Source: Flavobacteriales bacterium (GTDB taxonomy: Bacteria > Bacteroidota > Bacteroidia > Flavobacteriales_C > GCA-002722245). From it: 64,000 bases of DNA. The stretch is from assembly GCA_023251095.1 (NCBI GenBank), contig JAHEZL010000006.1, positions 1 to 64,000 on the forward strand. The letters run 5' to 3'. The number at the start of each line of letters is the position of its first letter. Position 1 is the first letter of the stretch. A model generated the notes under the pieces. That model was given only the letters and a program-made list of their open reading frames with translations, was not told the origin of the DNA and searched no databases. Positions 17,939-27,332 of this stretch are shown here, in pieces. The translations under genes were made by a program, and so were the position numbers.

Positions 17939-20455
17939 TTACTCCACCCCTATCACCGGATGGATTTTATTCTCTTCCTCCTCCAATTTTTTACGAAGTT
18001 GTTTTTTCAAGCTTTTCGTTCTCAGTTCAACTATTCCGAAGAACAAAATCACCAATAAAACAATGGCAGTTATTTTGAACCATAAGGCCTGATACCAATG
18101 AGGTAAAATGATGATTTCAAGCTTTCCGGAAGACAAAATTTCCTGTCCCGCCATATTCGTTGCCTTCACCGAAAAAGTATAAGTTCCAGGAGATAAGTTG
18201 GTGTAAAACGCCTTGCTTTCATCACCCGATTTTTGCCAGTTTTCATCAAAACCCTCCAGTTTGTAGTAATAAACATACTGGCCTCTGTTAGAAGGATCCA
18301 GCGTAATAAAATCAATAGCAAAGTTATTCTGATCTTCTTCTAAGGTAACCGACGATACCAAATGCAATTGTTTTTCCAATCCGTTTTTACTTTCCAGAAA
18401 GGGGTCAATTGCATTGTTGTTGATAGTTAAGGAAGTAAATACAATTTTTAAACCTTTAACATCAGGCTTAACAAAATCGGGACTCACCCGCGTATATCCT
18501 TTAGAATGTCCGAAATACAAATCACCATTTTCATCTGCAAAAACTCCGTTTTCAGTATAGGTAGGCACCTCCAGATTCACACTTTGCAACAAAGTCATTA
18601 CACTGTCTTTCTGAGAATCATATTGAACAACGTTGCTTCCCACAGAGATCCATAAAAATCCATCTTCATCTGCAGCAATTCCTTTTATTGAACCTTGTAA
18701 TAAGGGTTGTGCATTGGCAACAAATGAACGACTGGAGTAATTGTATAAACATAAACCCTCCATTGTTCCTATCCACAAACCGTGGAATTCATCTTCATTC
18801 ACACAAGCCGAATAATTTGAAATAATGGAATTCTTTTTGGTTGGATCATTAAAAAAGGAATGCAGCTTTTTCTTGTCATACATAAACAAACCTGTACTGG
18901 TAGCCAGCCAGATATAGCCTTTAGAATCTTTAAAAATAGAGTTGATCCATAAAGGTTCTTTTAAATTGAAAGGTGGTTTTTGTGCACTTGTAGCATTGAT
19001 AAACTGTTTGTTTTTAAAATCGTAAATATTTACGCCGTCTCCATAGGTTGCAATCCAAAGATAGTTGCCGTCAAAAAACAAACCCTTCAAATTAAAATGA
19101 GTTACCGTTCCGGGAACGTTTGGAGAGTAATTGGTAAACTTTTGTGTTGCAGGATCAAATACATCAACACCACCGCCCCATGTAGCCATCCACAAGGTAC
19201 CGTCGGGAAGCTCAACAATCCCTTCTACCGCATTGCTTTTCATTCCGTTTGCGGTACTGTAATTTTTCCAGGTTTTAGTTGCAGGATCATAACAATTAAC
19301 ACCGCAGCCATCTACTGTTGCCCATAATTTTCCGCTGCGGTCTCTGCAAAATCCCGACACTGGTTTATCGCACAACACCAAACCGCTGCTTGTGCTGTTT
19401 GAAACCGACATGATCCCGGCAGGATATTTTTTGATAATGAAAATTCCTTCGTTATGCGTTCCCAGCCAAACGTTGCCATTGAGATCTTTATAAAATCCTG
19501 AGATGGAAATTTTATTGTTTTCATTAGGATCGGGAACCAGATTGATCCTTTGAAAGGATTTTGTGTTGAAATTAAACTCATGTAATCCGCCATTGATTGT
19601 TCCAACCAGCATTGTACTATCGCTTCTTTTTTGCAAACTAAAAACAAAGTTGGTACTTATTGAATTAGGATCGCCATCCACTTGCGCGTAACGGTAAGCC
19701 TCATGAGTATTGATGTTGAGCAACACCAGGCCTTCTCCTTCATTGGCCAAAACCAAAATACTGTCATTCAGCTGATCAATGTCTTTGATGTTTAATTTTA
19801 AATCGGGAGCATTAGTGATATTTAAAGTGAATTGTTCAAAGGCCAGCGACTTATCATTGTACTTAAATAAACCCGCTCCTTTTTTGAGTCCCAGCCATTT
19901 ATTGCCTTCTTTGTCGATATGTAAAGTACTGCAATAAGCGATTTCCCGGTTAACCGTTTTTGTAAAATTGATGTGCCAGGTTACTTTCTTTTCAGTGCTG
20001 TTGTATATTCCAACGGCATGAGGTGTAAGTACCCAGATATTTCCGTTTTTGTCTTCATTGATATTTAAAACCACTTTTCTTTCCACATCAATATCCGGAT
20101 CGGTAAAAACGGGGAGTTGCTCAAAAACATCTTTTTCATAATTGTATTTCACCAAACCGAGTCCGTCGGTTCCTGCCCAGAAATTACCTTGTTGATCGAG
20201 ACACAAAGCAAAAATCCCTTTGCTGTAAATAAACGATTTATCGAGGGCGACTATTCTCCCTTTTTGAAATTTCTTACCATCGAATTTATTGAGTCCGTTT
20301 TTGGCACCCACCCAGATATATCCGGTGGAATCCCTACCGATACACTCGATCAGATTGGCGCTTAGTCCGTCTTTTACCAGATATTGTTTAACAGTATAAT
20401 CCTGTGCGCTCAAATTAAGCGACGCTGCGAGAAATAAAAAAGCGATTAACCTCAT
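17939..20455 (-). CDS. Two-component regulator propeller protein without a kinase domain
   Basis: An 838-residue sensor-type protein. A signal peptide (IAFLFLAASLNLSAQ) is followed by many Reg_prop repeats of the form DxxGxxWxGTxxGL (for example DSTGYIWVGAKNGL, DQQGNFWAGTDGLGL), making two seven-bladed propellers. A Y_Y_Y domain follows (LEGFDENWQKSG ... LSPGTYTFSVKATN). One membrane helix (ITAIVLLVILFFGIVEL) and a short charged coiled-coil tail end the protein. Family members normally continue into a histidine kinase, GGDEF or LuxR output; here the stop comes about 30 residues after the membrane helix. It is monocistronic. The output partner, if any, is elsewhere. Confidence 0.88.
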   Translation of the reverse strand: MRLIAFLFLAASLNLSAQDYTVKQYLVKDGLSANLIECIGRDSTGYIWVGAKNGLNKFDGKKFQKGRIVALDKSFIYSKGIFALCLDQQGNFWAGTDGLGLVKYNYEKDVFEQLPVFTDPDIDVERKVVLNINEDKNGNIWVLTPHAVGIYNSTEKKVTWHINFTKTVNREIAYCSTLHIDKEGNKWLGLKKGAGLFKYNDKSLAFEQFTLNITNAPDLKLNIKDIDQLNDSILVLANEGEGLVLLNINTHEAYRYAQVDGDPNSISTNFVFSLQKRSDSTMLVGTINGGLHEFNFNTKSFQRINLVPDPNENNKISISGFYKDLNGNVWLGTHNEGIFIIKKYPAGIMSVSNSTSSGLVLCDKPVSGFCRDRSGKLWATVDGCGVNCYDPATKTWKNYSTANGMKSNAVEGIVELPDGTLWMATWGGGVDVFDPATQKFTNYSPNVPGTVTHFNLKGLFFDGNYLWIATYGDGVNIYDFKNKQFINATSAQKPPFNLKEPLWINSIFKDSKGYIWLATSTGLFMYDKKKLHSFFNDPTKKNSIISNYSACVNEDEFHGLWIGTMEGLCLYNYSSRSFVANAQPLLQGSIKGIAADEDGFLWISVGSNVVQYDSQKDSVMTLLQSVNLEVPTYTENGVFADENGDLYFGHSKGYTRVSPDFVKPDVKGLKIVFTSLTINNNAIDPFLESKNGLEKQLHLVSSVTLEEDQNNFAIDFITLDPSNRGQYVYYYKLEGFDENWQKSGDESKAFYTNLSPGTYTFSVKATNMAGQEILSSGKLEIIILPHWYQALWFKITAIVLLVILFFGIVELRTKSLKKQLRKKLEEEENKIHPVIGVE

Positions 20456-20535
20456 AGTATTATTTAATAAACCTAAAGTAATCTAAATAGAGAAAATAAG
20501 TGTAAAAAAACAAAGATTTCCTTGTAAAAAACCAA

Positions 20536-21327
20536 TTAAACAGTCAAACAAACTCTGCTGATTGTTTCCATCACGCCATTGTTGTTATTGTCGAACTGAG
20601 TAACGAAAGCCGCCGTTTTTATGATCTCGGGATGTGCGTTTTTCATGGCATAACTGTGTTTGCCCGCCTGCATCATTTCGGTATCATTTAAAAAATCGCC
20701 GAATACCATCGTTTCATCAAAGGAAATCCCAAGCTCTTCCTGTATTTTTTTAATGGCCGTTCCTTTGTTGGCAGAAACATTGGTCATATCGAGCCATATT
20801 TTACCGGCCACCGCTACTTTATAGTCGTTTTCATAGGCTTTAAAATGATGATAGGCATTGTGCTCGGCTCCTTTAAAATCGCAAACGGTAACTTTTAGTA
20901 CGTCATCCTCCACTTCAGTTAAATCATTAACAGATTTAATTCTTTTATAGAACTGTCGGGCTTCCGCTAAAAATTTCGAATCGCTGGATTCCACATAAGC
21001 CGAATTTTTTCCACACAAAATAAGATGCGTGTCTTGAATTTCCCTGGCTATTTTAATGAATTTATGGGCCGAGACTTTATCGAGAGGATTGACATGAATT
21101 TCTTTTCCTTTGTAAAAAACATAGGTTCCGTTCTCTGCTAAAAAAAGCATGCGGTCTTTTATTTTATCAAATTTCTCAATGAGATTGTAGAACTGGCGGC
21201 CACTGGCAACAGAAAAAATAATTCCTTTATCGGCGAGTTTCTCTTCTATTTCCCAAAAATTATGGCCCAGACTTTTGGAGTCGTCCAAAAGCGTTCCGTC
21301 CATATCGGCCATTATCAATTTAATCAT
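20536..21327 (-). CDS. Cof-type HAD-IIB family hydrolase
   Basis: A 263-residue HAD phosphatase of subfamily IIB. The catalytic motif I is ADMDGTLLDD (nucleophile Asp at about residue 8), and motif IV is MVFGDFLNDTEMM near the C terminus, with a cap domain between. Such enzymes remove phosphate from small sugars, nucleotides or flavin-type substrates in the cytoplasm; the exact substrate cannot be told. The glycosyltransferase gene follows upstream on the same strand with a 23-base gap, so the four genes from the LRR kinase through miaE to this one could share a transcript. Confidence 0.9.
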   Translation of the reverse strand: MIKLIMADMDGTLLDDSKSLGHNFWEIEEKLADKGIIFSVASGRQFYNLIEKFDKIKDRMLFLAENGTYVFYKGKEIHVNPLDKVSAHKFIKIAREIQDTHLILCGKNSAYVESSDSKFLAEARQFYKRIKSVNDLTEVEDDVLKVTVCDFKGAEHNAYHHFKAYENDYKVAVAGKIWLDMTNVSANKGTAIKKIQEELGISFDETMVFGDFLNDTEMMQAGKHSYAMKNAHPEIIKTAAFVTQFDNNNNGVMETISRVCLTV

Positions 21328-21350
21328 AGGGGTATTTTGAGGTGAAAATA

Positions 21351-22580
21351 CTAAACTTTATTCTTCTCCTCTATCCATTTCGACAGAAACTTTGTGCTTT
21401 GCATAGTGTGATGCAACAGCATGGCACCGATGAAATTGTTCTCGCGATGCTGAACTAAATTTTGCTGAATTTCCGAAATACGGCGGATAAGATTCAGCTC
21501 TTCTATGCGATCGGAATAACGCTCATTGATCAGCGTAAACCCATTTTGCTGAGCTTGTTCCCACAGTGTTTTTTCATTGTATAATTTCACTGCAGCAGAA
21601 GCAAAATCTACAGCTTTATCGGCAATAATTCCGTTCCATTCAAAATTTCCCTGCATTCCTTCTGCGCCTATTGAGGTGGTCACACTTGGCGTTCCGCACA
21701 ACATCGCCTGTGATAATTTTCCTTTGATGCCCGCACCAAAACGAAGTGGCGCCAAACAAACACGTGCTTGCTTCACTACCAATTCAGCATCCTCTGCCCT
21801 GCCCATAATGAAAAATCCTTCTTTGGGATTGTGCAATTGAGTGACCTTCGGACTGCCATACGAACCATAAATATGCAACTCGGCATCGGGCATTTTAGCA
21901 CGAATCAAAGGCCAGATAGTTTCTTTTAAATAGCGCACCGAATCCCAATTGGGTTCATGTTTGAAATTACCAATAGTGACAAAGTTTTTGCGGTTTTCAA
22001 AAGAAGGTAAATTATCGGGAGGCAAAGCAGAAAGTAAAAACGGTAAATAAAAAATCAAATCTTCGCTGATGTTAAATTCCTTTTTTAAAATCGCTACTTC
22101 CGCTTCTGAAATAATCAGCGACAAATCCGAACGCAAAATCGCCGCTATTTCACGCTTCGCAATTTCAGAAGTCATTAATGCCGAATGAAGATATTGGCCG
22201 CTTTTTAAAACATGCTGACGCGCAGTGCGCAAACAATGTAAATCAATGGTTTCTATGATGCGCAGCGCATCAGGACAACTTTGCGCTACCCTCCAGCCAA
22301 ATTGTTCTTCCACCATAAAGCGATCGAAAATAAAAACAGCGGGATTCAATTCTTTTATGAAAACATCAAAGCTTTCATTGTTCAGTTCAATCACTTTTTT
22401 TTCAACACCCAACGATTTTAAGTCGGCAGAGAATTCACTTTCCGCAGCAACACTGGCAAAAGTAATTTTGAAATTTTGCGCTAAAAACAAATTAATCAGT
22501 TGCATCATTCGGATGCCTCCTGCTGAAGAATTTGGTTCGGGCCAAACCGACCCGATGAATAGAACAGATGGCTTACCCAT
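21351..22580 (-). CDS. Glycosyltransferase family 4 protein
   Basis: A 409-residue GT-B type glycosyltransferase. The N-terminal half has VLFIGSVWPEPNSSAGGIRMMQLI, a nucleotide-sugar binding entry. The C-terminal donor domain has VTIGNFKHEPNWDSVRYL and LAPLRFGAGIKGKLSQAMLCGTP, which is characteristic of GT4-like proteins in Bacteroidota. I chose the ATG at 22580, which overlaps the miaE stop by eight bases (ATGGGTAA). A longer in-frame start exists within miaE but is less likely. The pairing with a tRNA hydroxylase gene is odd functionally and is probably just operon packing. Confidence 0.85.
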   Translation of the reverse strand: MGKPSVLFIGSVWPEPNSSAGGIRMMQLINLFLAQNFKITFASVAAESEFSADLKSLGVEKKVIELNNESFDVFIKELNPAVFIFDRFMVEEQFGWRVAQSCPDALRIIETIDLHCLRTARQHVLKSGQYLHSALMTSEIAKREIAAILRSDLSLIISEAEVAILKKEFNISEDLIFYLPFLLSALPPDNLPSFENRKNFVTIGNFKHEPNWDSVRYLKETIWPLIRAKMPDAELHIYGSYGSPKVTQLHNPKEGFFIMGRAEDAELVVKQARVCLAPLRFGAGIKGKLSQAMLCGTPSVTTSIGAEGMQGNFEWNGIIADKAVDFASAAVKLYNEKTLWEQAQQNGFTLINERYSDRIEELNLIRRISEIQQNLVQHRENNFIGAMLLHHTMQSTKFLSKWIEEKNKV

Positions 22581-23154
22581 GAATTCTTTCCTGATTTCCA
22601 TAGCTGGCAATAATTGCAGCTTCCGCTTCCAGCCATTCTTTCCAGCGCTGATTTACATCCACATCAGTGGCATATTTTCTCGCATATCCTAAAAACAAAG
22701 TATAGTGTGTGGCTTCGCTCACCATTAATTCGTGATAGAATTTTGCCAGTTCGGGATCTTTGATGTTTTCCGACAAAACCCTGAAACGCTCACAGCTGCG
22801 GGCTTCTATCATGGCTGCAAACAACAAACGATTCACCAATTGCTCGTTTCTGCTTCCACCTTTTTTCATGAATTTGTAAAGCTCATTCACATAATCGTCT
22901 TTGCGCTCTCTGCCTAATTTTAATCCGCGGGCTTTGATGATATCGTGTACCATTTCAAAATGCGACAATTCTTCTTTTGCCAGCGCGAGTAAATCCGTTA
23001 CCATATCCGTCAATTCCGGATTGTAAGTAATCAACGTAATGGCATTGGTAGCGGCCTTTTGCTCGCACCAAGCATGATCCGTTAAAATTTCTTCAATATT
23101 GCTTTCCACAATATTTACCCAGCGGGGATCGGTTGGCAGTTTGAGACCTAGCAT
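22573..23154 (-). CDS. miaE: tRNA-(ms[2]io[6]A)-hydroxylase
   Basis: MiaE is a non-heme diiron monooxygenase that hydroxylates the isopentenyl group of ms2i6A37 in tRNA. The 193-residue product shows the ferritin-like helices with the iron-binding pattern: EKAATNA-like (CEQKAATNAITL), EELSHFEMVHDII, EARSCERF and EATHYTLFLGYA. Acidic and histidine ligands are all present. The length matches the family. It sits between the LRR kinase (9 bases upstream) and the glycosyltransferase (overlap 8 bases). Confidence 0.93.
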   Translation of the reverse strand: MLGLKLPTDPRWVNIVESNIEEILTDHAWCEQKAATNAITLITYNPELTDMVTDLLALAKEELSHFEMVHDIIKARGLKLGRERKDDYVNELYKFMKKGGSRNEQLVNRLLFAAMIEARSCERFRVLSENIKDPELAKFYHELMVSEATHYTLFLGYARKYATDVDVNQRWKEWLEAEAAIIASYGNQERIHG

Positions 23155-23163
23155 AACAATGAT

Positions 23164-24453
23164 TTATTGGGTGAAATTACGAAGTCTTTTAAAAACATCG
23201 GCGAAGATCGGACGATTCTCTGTTTTCTCCTGCATGCATTCTTCTTTCAATTGCAGCAAAGCAGGATGATTCTCCTTCATATGATTCAGCAAATCTTCCA
23301 GCAAACAGCCGAAAGCTCTTACTTCAATGCGTTCATTCGCGGGAGCCATGTGACTATTTAAATTATAAAAAGAAGCTGCTCCAAAATCGCCAAGCAAGGC
23401 GTGCGCAGCATCATTTACCAAAGTGTTGTGCGCATACAAATCGCCATGCATAATGCCGCGTTCATGCAAATGCACACAAAGGGACGCAACACCTGTTGCT
23501 ATTTCTAAAACCTCGCTTAATGAAAAAATAGTTCCCTCAGGAAATACATCGCGGGAGCAGGTATCCAAACTAGGTGGTCCGCCCAAATTGCGGTAATTCG
23601 GCGGAATCAACTCCATCACCAAAGCTTGTTTTTGCTCAGGATGATTGGAAACTCTACCCAACACTTTTACTAAATTATCATGAGATCCCGCGGCCAGACA
23701 GGTATTCATTTCATCCTCCGGCAAACCGTCGCTGGTGACTGCTCCTTTAAAAACTTTTACTGCAACTGATTTTTGCTGAGTGATCCATTGCGCCTGAGAG
23801 ATGAAGCCCGAAGCACCTTCGCCTAATTGTTGTTGAATTTTAAATTCCATCCAATCCATTTCATTCAATTCATTACTTAAGGCAACTTCATGACTGCAAG
23901 GATTTCCCGAATAGGCTATCCACGACAAACGCGGCAAAGAAAAAAGCCATTCGGGTAAAACCTTTATGTTGTTGGCTGAAATGCGCAACAACTCAAGGTT
24001 TGTACACGCCGCCATTTCTGCAGGAAGTTCTTCGAGCAGATTTCCGGCCAGCGCACATTTTTGAAGTTTAATGCACCCGCCGATACTTACAGGCAGTTTT
24101 TTTATTTGATTATCAGTGAGTATCAACCAGCGCAAATGCGGGGGAAATGCATTTTCGGGAACAAAACTGATTTTATTCGACTTGAATCCTATCATCGTCA
24201 ATGAAGGAATATTGGAAAGCGTGCCTGGAAATTCCGTGAAATTATTATTCGCCAGAAACAATATTTTTAGTTGGGTGAAGCGTTGTAAATCGTTGGGCAA
24301 TTGCGACAAAGAATTCCCTGATAAATCTAAAATCTCCAGAGAATCGGCCAATGAATAAATCTCTTCGGGAAAAGCCATTAATCCGCAAGAGAGCTGTAAA
24401 CGCTTGATTCCTTTGAGTTCTCCGGTTTGAAGTTGTTGAAGTGTATGCATCAT
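23164..24453 (-). CDS. Leucine-rich repeat protein kinase
   Basis: A 429-residue protein with two parts. Residues about 20-205 are leucine-rich repeats (SLEILDLSGNSLSQLPNDL, LKILFLANNNFTEFP, LRWLILTDNQIKKLP). From about 212 a eukaryote-like Ser/Thr kinase domain follows, with a glycine loop LGEGASGFI, a lysine in VAVKVFKG, the catalytic loop HGDLYAHNTL and DFGAAS. The usual HRDLK Arg and Lys positions are Gly and Tyr, but the catalytic Asp, the Asn and DFG are kept, so it should still be active. No signal peptide or membrane helix is visible. The ATG at 24453 is chosen over an upstream TTG. It is divergent from the DUF2461 gene. Confidence 0.88.
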   Translation of the reverse strand: MMHTLQQLQTGELKGIKRLQLSCGLMAFPEEIYSLADSLEILDLSGNSLSQLPNDLQRFTQLKILFLANNNFTEFPGTLSNIPSLTMIGFKSNKISFVPENAFPPHLRWLILTDNQIKKLPVSIGGCIKLQKCALAGNLLEELPAEMAACTNLELLRISANNIKVLPEWLFSLPRLSWIAYSGNPCSHEVALSNELNEMDWMEFKIQQQLGEGASGFISQAQWITQQKSVAVKVFKGAVTSDGLPEDEMNTCLAAGSHDNLVKVLGRVSNHPEQKQALVMELIPPNYRNLGGPPSLDTCSRDVFPEGTIFSLSEVLEIATGVASLCVHLHERGIMHGDLYAHNTLVNDAAHALLGDFGAASFYNLNSHMAPANERIEVRAFGCLLEDLLNHMKENHPALLQLKEECMQEKTENRPIFADVFKRLRNFTQ

Positions 24454-24519
24454 AAATTCTTGTGGGCGCAAGTTACTGAAATGCGCTCCAATATTTTTAT
24501 CTTGTGAAAAATTCAGTTT

Positions 24520-25197
24520 ATGATCTCTAAAGCCAATCTCAAATTTTTAAAAGACCTCTCTAAAAACAACAATAGAGAATGGTTTACCGAACATAAAAAA
24601 GAATATGAAGGGCATTTGGCCGAAGTAGTTTCAGTGGCAGATGAAGTGTTATCGTTAATGAACAAACACGATAAAATTGAAAATGAATCGGGCAAAAAAT
24701 CAGTGATGAGAATTTACCGCGATGTTCGTTTTTCTAAAGATAAATCTCCTTACAAAAACCATTGGGGCGGCGGATTTCAAAGAGCCACCAAGCAATTACG
24801 CGGCGGCTATTATTTTCATATTCAACCCGGAGCTTCCTTTGTTGGAGGAGGATTTTGGGCACCCGAGCCTTCGGATTTAAAATTAATAAGAGATGCTATT
24901 GCCGCCGATGAAAAAGGATTCCGTAAAATTATTTCAAGCAAAAACTTTAAAGATGTTTTTGGTGAACTGCACGGCGACAAACTAAAAACAGTTCCAAAGG
25001 GTTTTGATAAAGAAGACAGTGCCCTGGATTTACTGCAATTCAAACAATTTCTGATCAGCCATGAATTTTCCGATGAAGAAGTGATGAGCAAAGATTTCCC
25101 TAAAAAAGTGAACGAGGCATTCAAAGCCATGCGTCCCTTCTTTGACTGGATGAGCTACGCCCTCACACACGACAAAAATGGCGCACCTTTGCGATAG
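24520..25197 (+). CDS. DUF2461 domain-containing protein
   Basis: A 225-residue protein matching DUF2461, a widespread family of unknown function. Conserved stretches are FLKDLSKNNNREWFTEHKKEYE near the start, MRIYRDVRFSKDKSPYKNH, and the GGYYFHIQPGASFVGGGFW block. No export signal is seen, so it should be cytoplasmic. It is alone, divergent from the LRR kinase and followed by about 110 bases without features before the metallophosphoesterase. Confidence 0.93.
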   Translation: MISKANLKFLKDLSKNNNREWFTEHKKEYEGHLAEVVSVADEVLSLMNKHDKIENESGKKSVMRIYRDVRFSKDKSPYKNHWGGGFQRATKQLRGGYYFHIQPGASFVGGGFWAPEPSDLKLIRDAIAADEKGFRKIISSKNFKDVFGELHGDKLKTVPKGFDKEDSALDLLQFKQFLISHEFSDEEVMSKDFPKKVNEAFKAMRPFFDWMSYALTHDKNGAPLR

Positions 25198-25305
25198 AAA
25201 AGTCAGTGACTCATTCAGAAGCGCTATTCACCGCCTTTACTATTCCTTTCACCTTTTTTATGTTGCAATAACTTGCTTTGCATACTAGCTTTATAAAAAA
25301 AGCTT

Positions 25306-26493
25306 ATGCTACGTTTATTGCCTGTTGTCATTATTTGGTTTCTTCTGGATCTCTATGCTTTCCAAGGAATCACCACTCTTACTTCCTCCGAATTAATTTA
25401 CAGCGCTTACTGGCTCGTTGACGGAATACTGATCAGCACTATTTTGTTTTTATTGCTTTCGGGACAACTCAACAGAAACTCTACTATTGTTAATCCTTTG
25501 ATGGGCCTCACCATTCTTTCCATCGTTCCTAAACTGGTAATGCTTCCCATTTTATTCCTGGAAGATATAATCAGAATTATCCGCTCTGCTTTCACAGGAT
25601 CTATGCCTTTGCGAATTGAAGGCATTAGCGAATTGGCTTTGGTATTGGCCGCCATTACAGCGATTGGAATTGTTTATGGTTTAATAAAGGGAAAACATGC
25701 TTACCGCGTACACCGCGTAAAATTGCCCTTTAAAGATTTACCTAAAGCTTTTGAAGGCTTTACCATTACTCAGCTATCAGATATTCACTCAGGAAGTTTC
25801 AGTGATGCCGCTGCCGTATTAAAAGGTGTTGAACTGGCCAACAAACAAAAAAGCGACATCATTGTTTTCACCGGAGATTTGGTGAACAATACTGCCGATG
25901 AAATGAATCCGTGGATCTCTGTTTTCTCAAAACTGAAAGCGCCATTTGGTAAGTTTTCTATTCTTGGAAATCACGATTATGGCGATTATGTAGCCTGGGA
26001 AAGTACTCACGCCAAAGCTCAGAATTTACAAAATCTGAAAAATGTTCATCCCGAAATAGGCTTCCGTTTGCTGTTAAATGAAAATGTGAAAATTGAAAAA
26101 AACGGACAATCCATTTCTCTCATCGGCGTTGAAAACTGGGGCAAAAGAGGTTTTACAAAATACGGCGATTTAAACAAAGCTTTGATGGGCACCAACGATA
26201 GCGATTTTAAAATTCTGCTTTCTCACGATCCATCACATTGGGAAGCCGAAACTTTACAACACTCCACTCCTATTCATTTAACGCTGGCGGGGCATACCCA
26301 TGGTATGCAATTCGGACTCGAAATTTTCGGATTCAAATGGAGTCCCATAAAATACATCTACCGCCAATGGGCCGGTGCTTATGAAAAAGCGGGGAAATAC
26401 ATTTATGTGAATAGAGGTTTTGGCTTTTTAGGATTTCCGGGAAGAGTTGGGATTTTACCCGAGATAACGGTGATTGAGTTGGTGAAGAGGTAG
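25306..26493 (+). CDS. Metallophosphoesterase, YkuE-like
   Basis: A 395-residue protein. The first about 140 residues hold several membrane helices (LLPVVIIWFLLDLYAF and further). From about 150 a calcineurin-like phosphoesterase domain follows: ITQLSDIHSGSF (D and H metal ligands), FTGDLVNN, LGNHDYGDY, LLSHDPSHW and LAGHTHGMQFG, all five expected blocks. Such proteins hydrolyse phosphoesters, often on lipids, at the membrane; the substrate is unknown. The gene is monocistronic and followed by an inverted repeat. Confidence 0.93.
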   Translation: MLRLLPVVIIWFLLDLYAFQGITTLTSSELIYSAYWLVDGILISTILFLLLSGQLNRNSTIVNPLMGLTILSIVPKLVMLPILFLEDIIRIIRSAFTGSMPLRIEGISELALVLAAITAIGIVYGLIKGKHAYRVHRVKLPFKDLPKAFEGFTITQLSDIHSGSFSDAAAVLKGVELANKQKSDIIVFTGDLVNNTADEMNPWISVFSKLKAPFGKFSILGNHDYGDYVAWESTHAKAQNLQNLKNVHPEIGFRLLLNENVKIEKNGQSISLIGVENWGKRGFTKYGDLNKALMGTNDSDFKILLSHDPSHWEAETLQHSTPIHLTLAGHTHGMQFGLEIFGFKWSPIKYIYRQWAGAYEKAGKYIYVNRGFGFLGFPGRVGILPEITVIELVKR

Positions 26494-26501
26494 AAGGAAT
26501 C

Positions 26502-26587
26502 GTCTGAACCTTGATTCACATGATGAAAGGATTGAAGGATGTGTAATCAAGGAAATCTTTTAATCAAGTGAATCATGGTTCAGACAA
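26502..26587. repeat. Imperfect inverted repeat between convergent genes
   Basis: Two arms of about 32 bases (starting GTCTGAACCTTGATTCACAT on the plus strand) pair with about 26 matches. They sit between the metallophosphoesterase and the glycosyltransferase stops. It may work as a two-way terminator and looks like the intergenic palindromes common in Bacteroidota. Confidence 0.65.
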
Positions 26588-26588
26588 T

Positions 26589-27332
26589 CTATTTAAACAT
26601 CTTCTTCACTACACGACCAACAACAAAAATATGATTGTATAAGTTTTTAAGCAATCCGAAATGCTGATTGTACAACACGAATCTTTCGCTTACCGCCCTC
26701 CATCTGTTCTGACTGGAGATACCGCCCACTAAAAATTTGGAAAGGCAAAAAGAGAGTTTAATATTGGAAGTACTTTTCTTCAAACACTTGATCACCCAAT
26801 CAATATCGGCACTGATTTTAAAACGCAATTCAAATGGCGGCGCAATACTTCTTCTCACAATAAAAGATTGATGACACACTGCCATCCCTCTGCTCATTGC
26901 ATCAGGGGTAAGCGGATCGGGCGCAGTGTTGTGACTCGTTTCACTCAGCAGGGAAAGAAATTTCCCGCTTTCATCAATCAAAGCTGTATCGCTGTAATAG
27001 ATGTCGGCAGAGGTATTGTTTTCAAAAATTTTCTCAACCGTTTTTTCATCGTTGATCTGATCACCGCAATTCATAAACCACACATAATCTCCTGTTGCGA
27101 GCTTCAACCCTTTGTCCATGGCATGATACAAACCATCGTCTTTTTCACTGATCACTGTCGCGATTTTGCTTTTGTATTTCTCTACAATTTCCAACGTATT
27201 GTCGGTAGATTTCCCATCAACAATAATGTATTCAATGTTGCTATAAGTTTGCGACAGCACACTTAAAATAGTTTTTTCCAACAGCGCTCCTCCGTTGTAA
27301 ACTACAGTGATTATGCTGATTTTAGGCGTCAT
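26589..27332 (-). CDS. Glycosyltransferase family 2 protein
   Basis: A 247-residue GT-A fold enzyme, last gene of a six-gene operon for surface glycan assembly. It has the GT2 start SIITVVYNGGALLEKTILSV, IIVDGKSTDNT, a DxD-like site in the TGDYVWFMNCGDQI block and CHQSFIVRR followed by ISADIDWV. It resembles the WcaA/PGL_WbtQ-type transferases that add sugars to lipid-linked oligosaccharides. The start codon directly abuts the stop of the upstream glycosyltransferase gene, which suggests translational coupling. Confidence 0.9.
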   Translation of the reverse strand: MTPKISIITVVYNGGALLEKTILSVLSQTYSNIEYIIVDGKSTDNTLEIVEKYKSKIATVISEKDDGLYHAMDKGLKLATGDYVWFMNCGDQINDEKTVEKIFENNTSADIYYSDTALIDESGKFLSLLSETSHNTAPDPLTPDAMSRGMAVCHQSFIVRRSIAPPFELRFKISADIDWVIKCLKKSTSNIKLSFCLSKFLVGGISSQNRWRAVSERFVLYNQHFGLLKNLYNHIFVVGRVVKKMFK

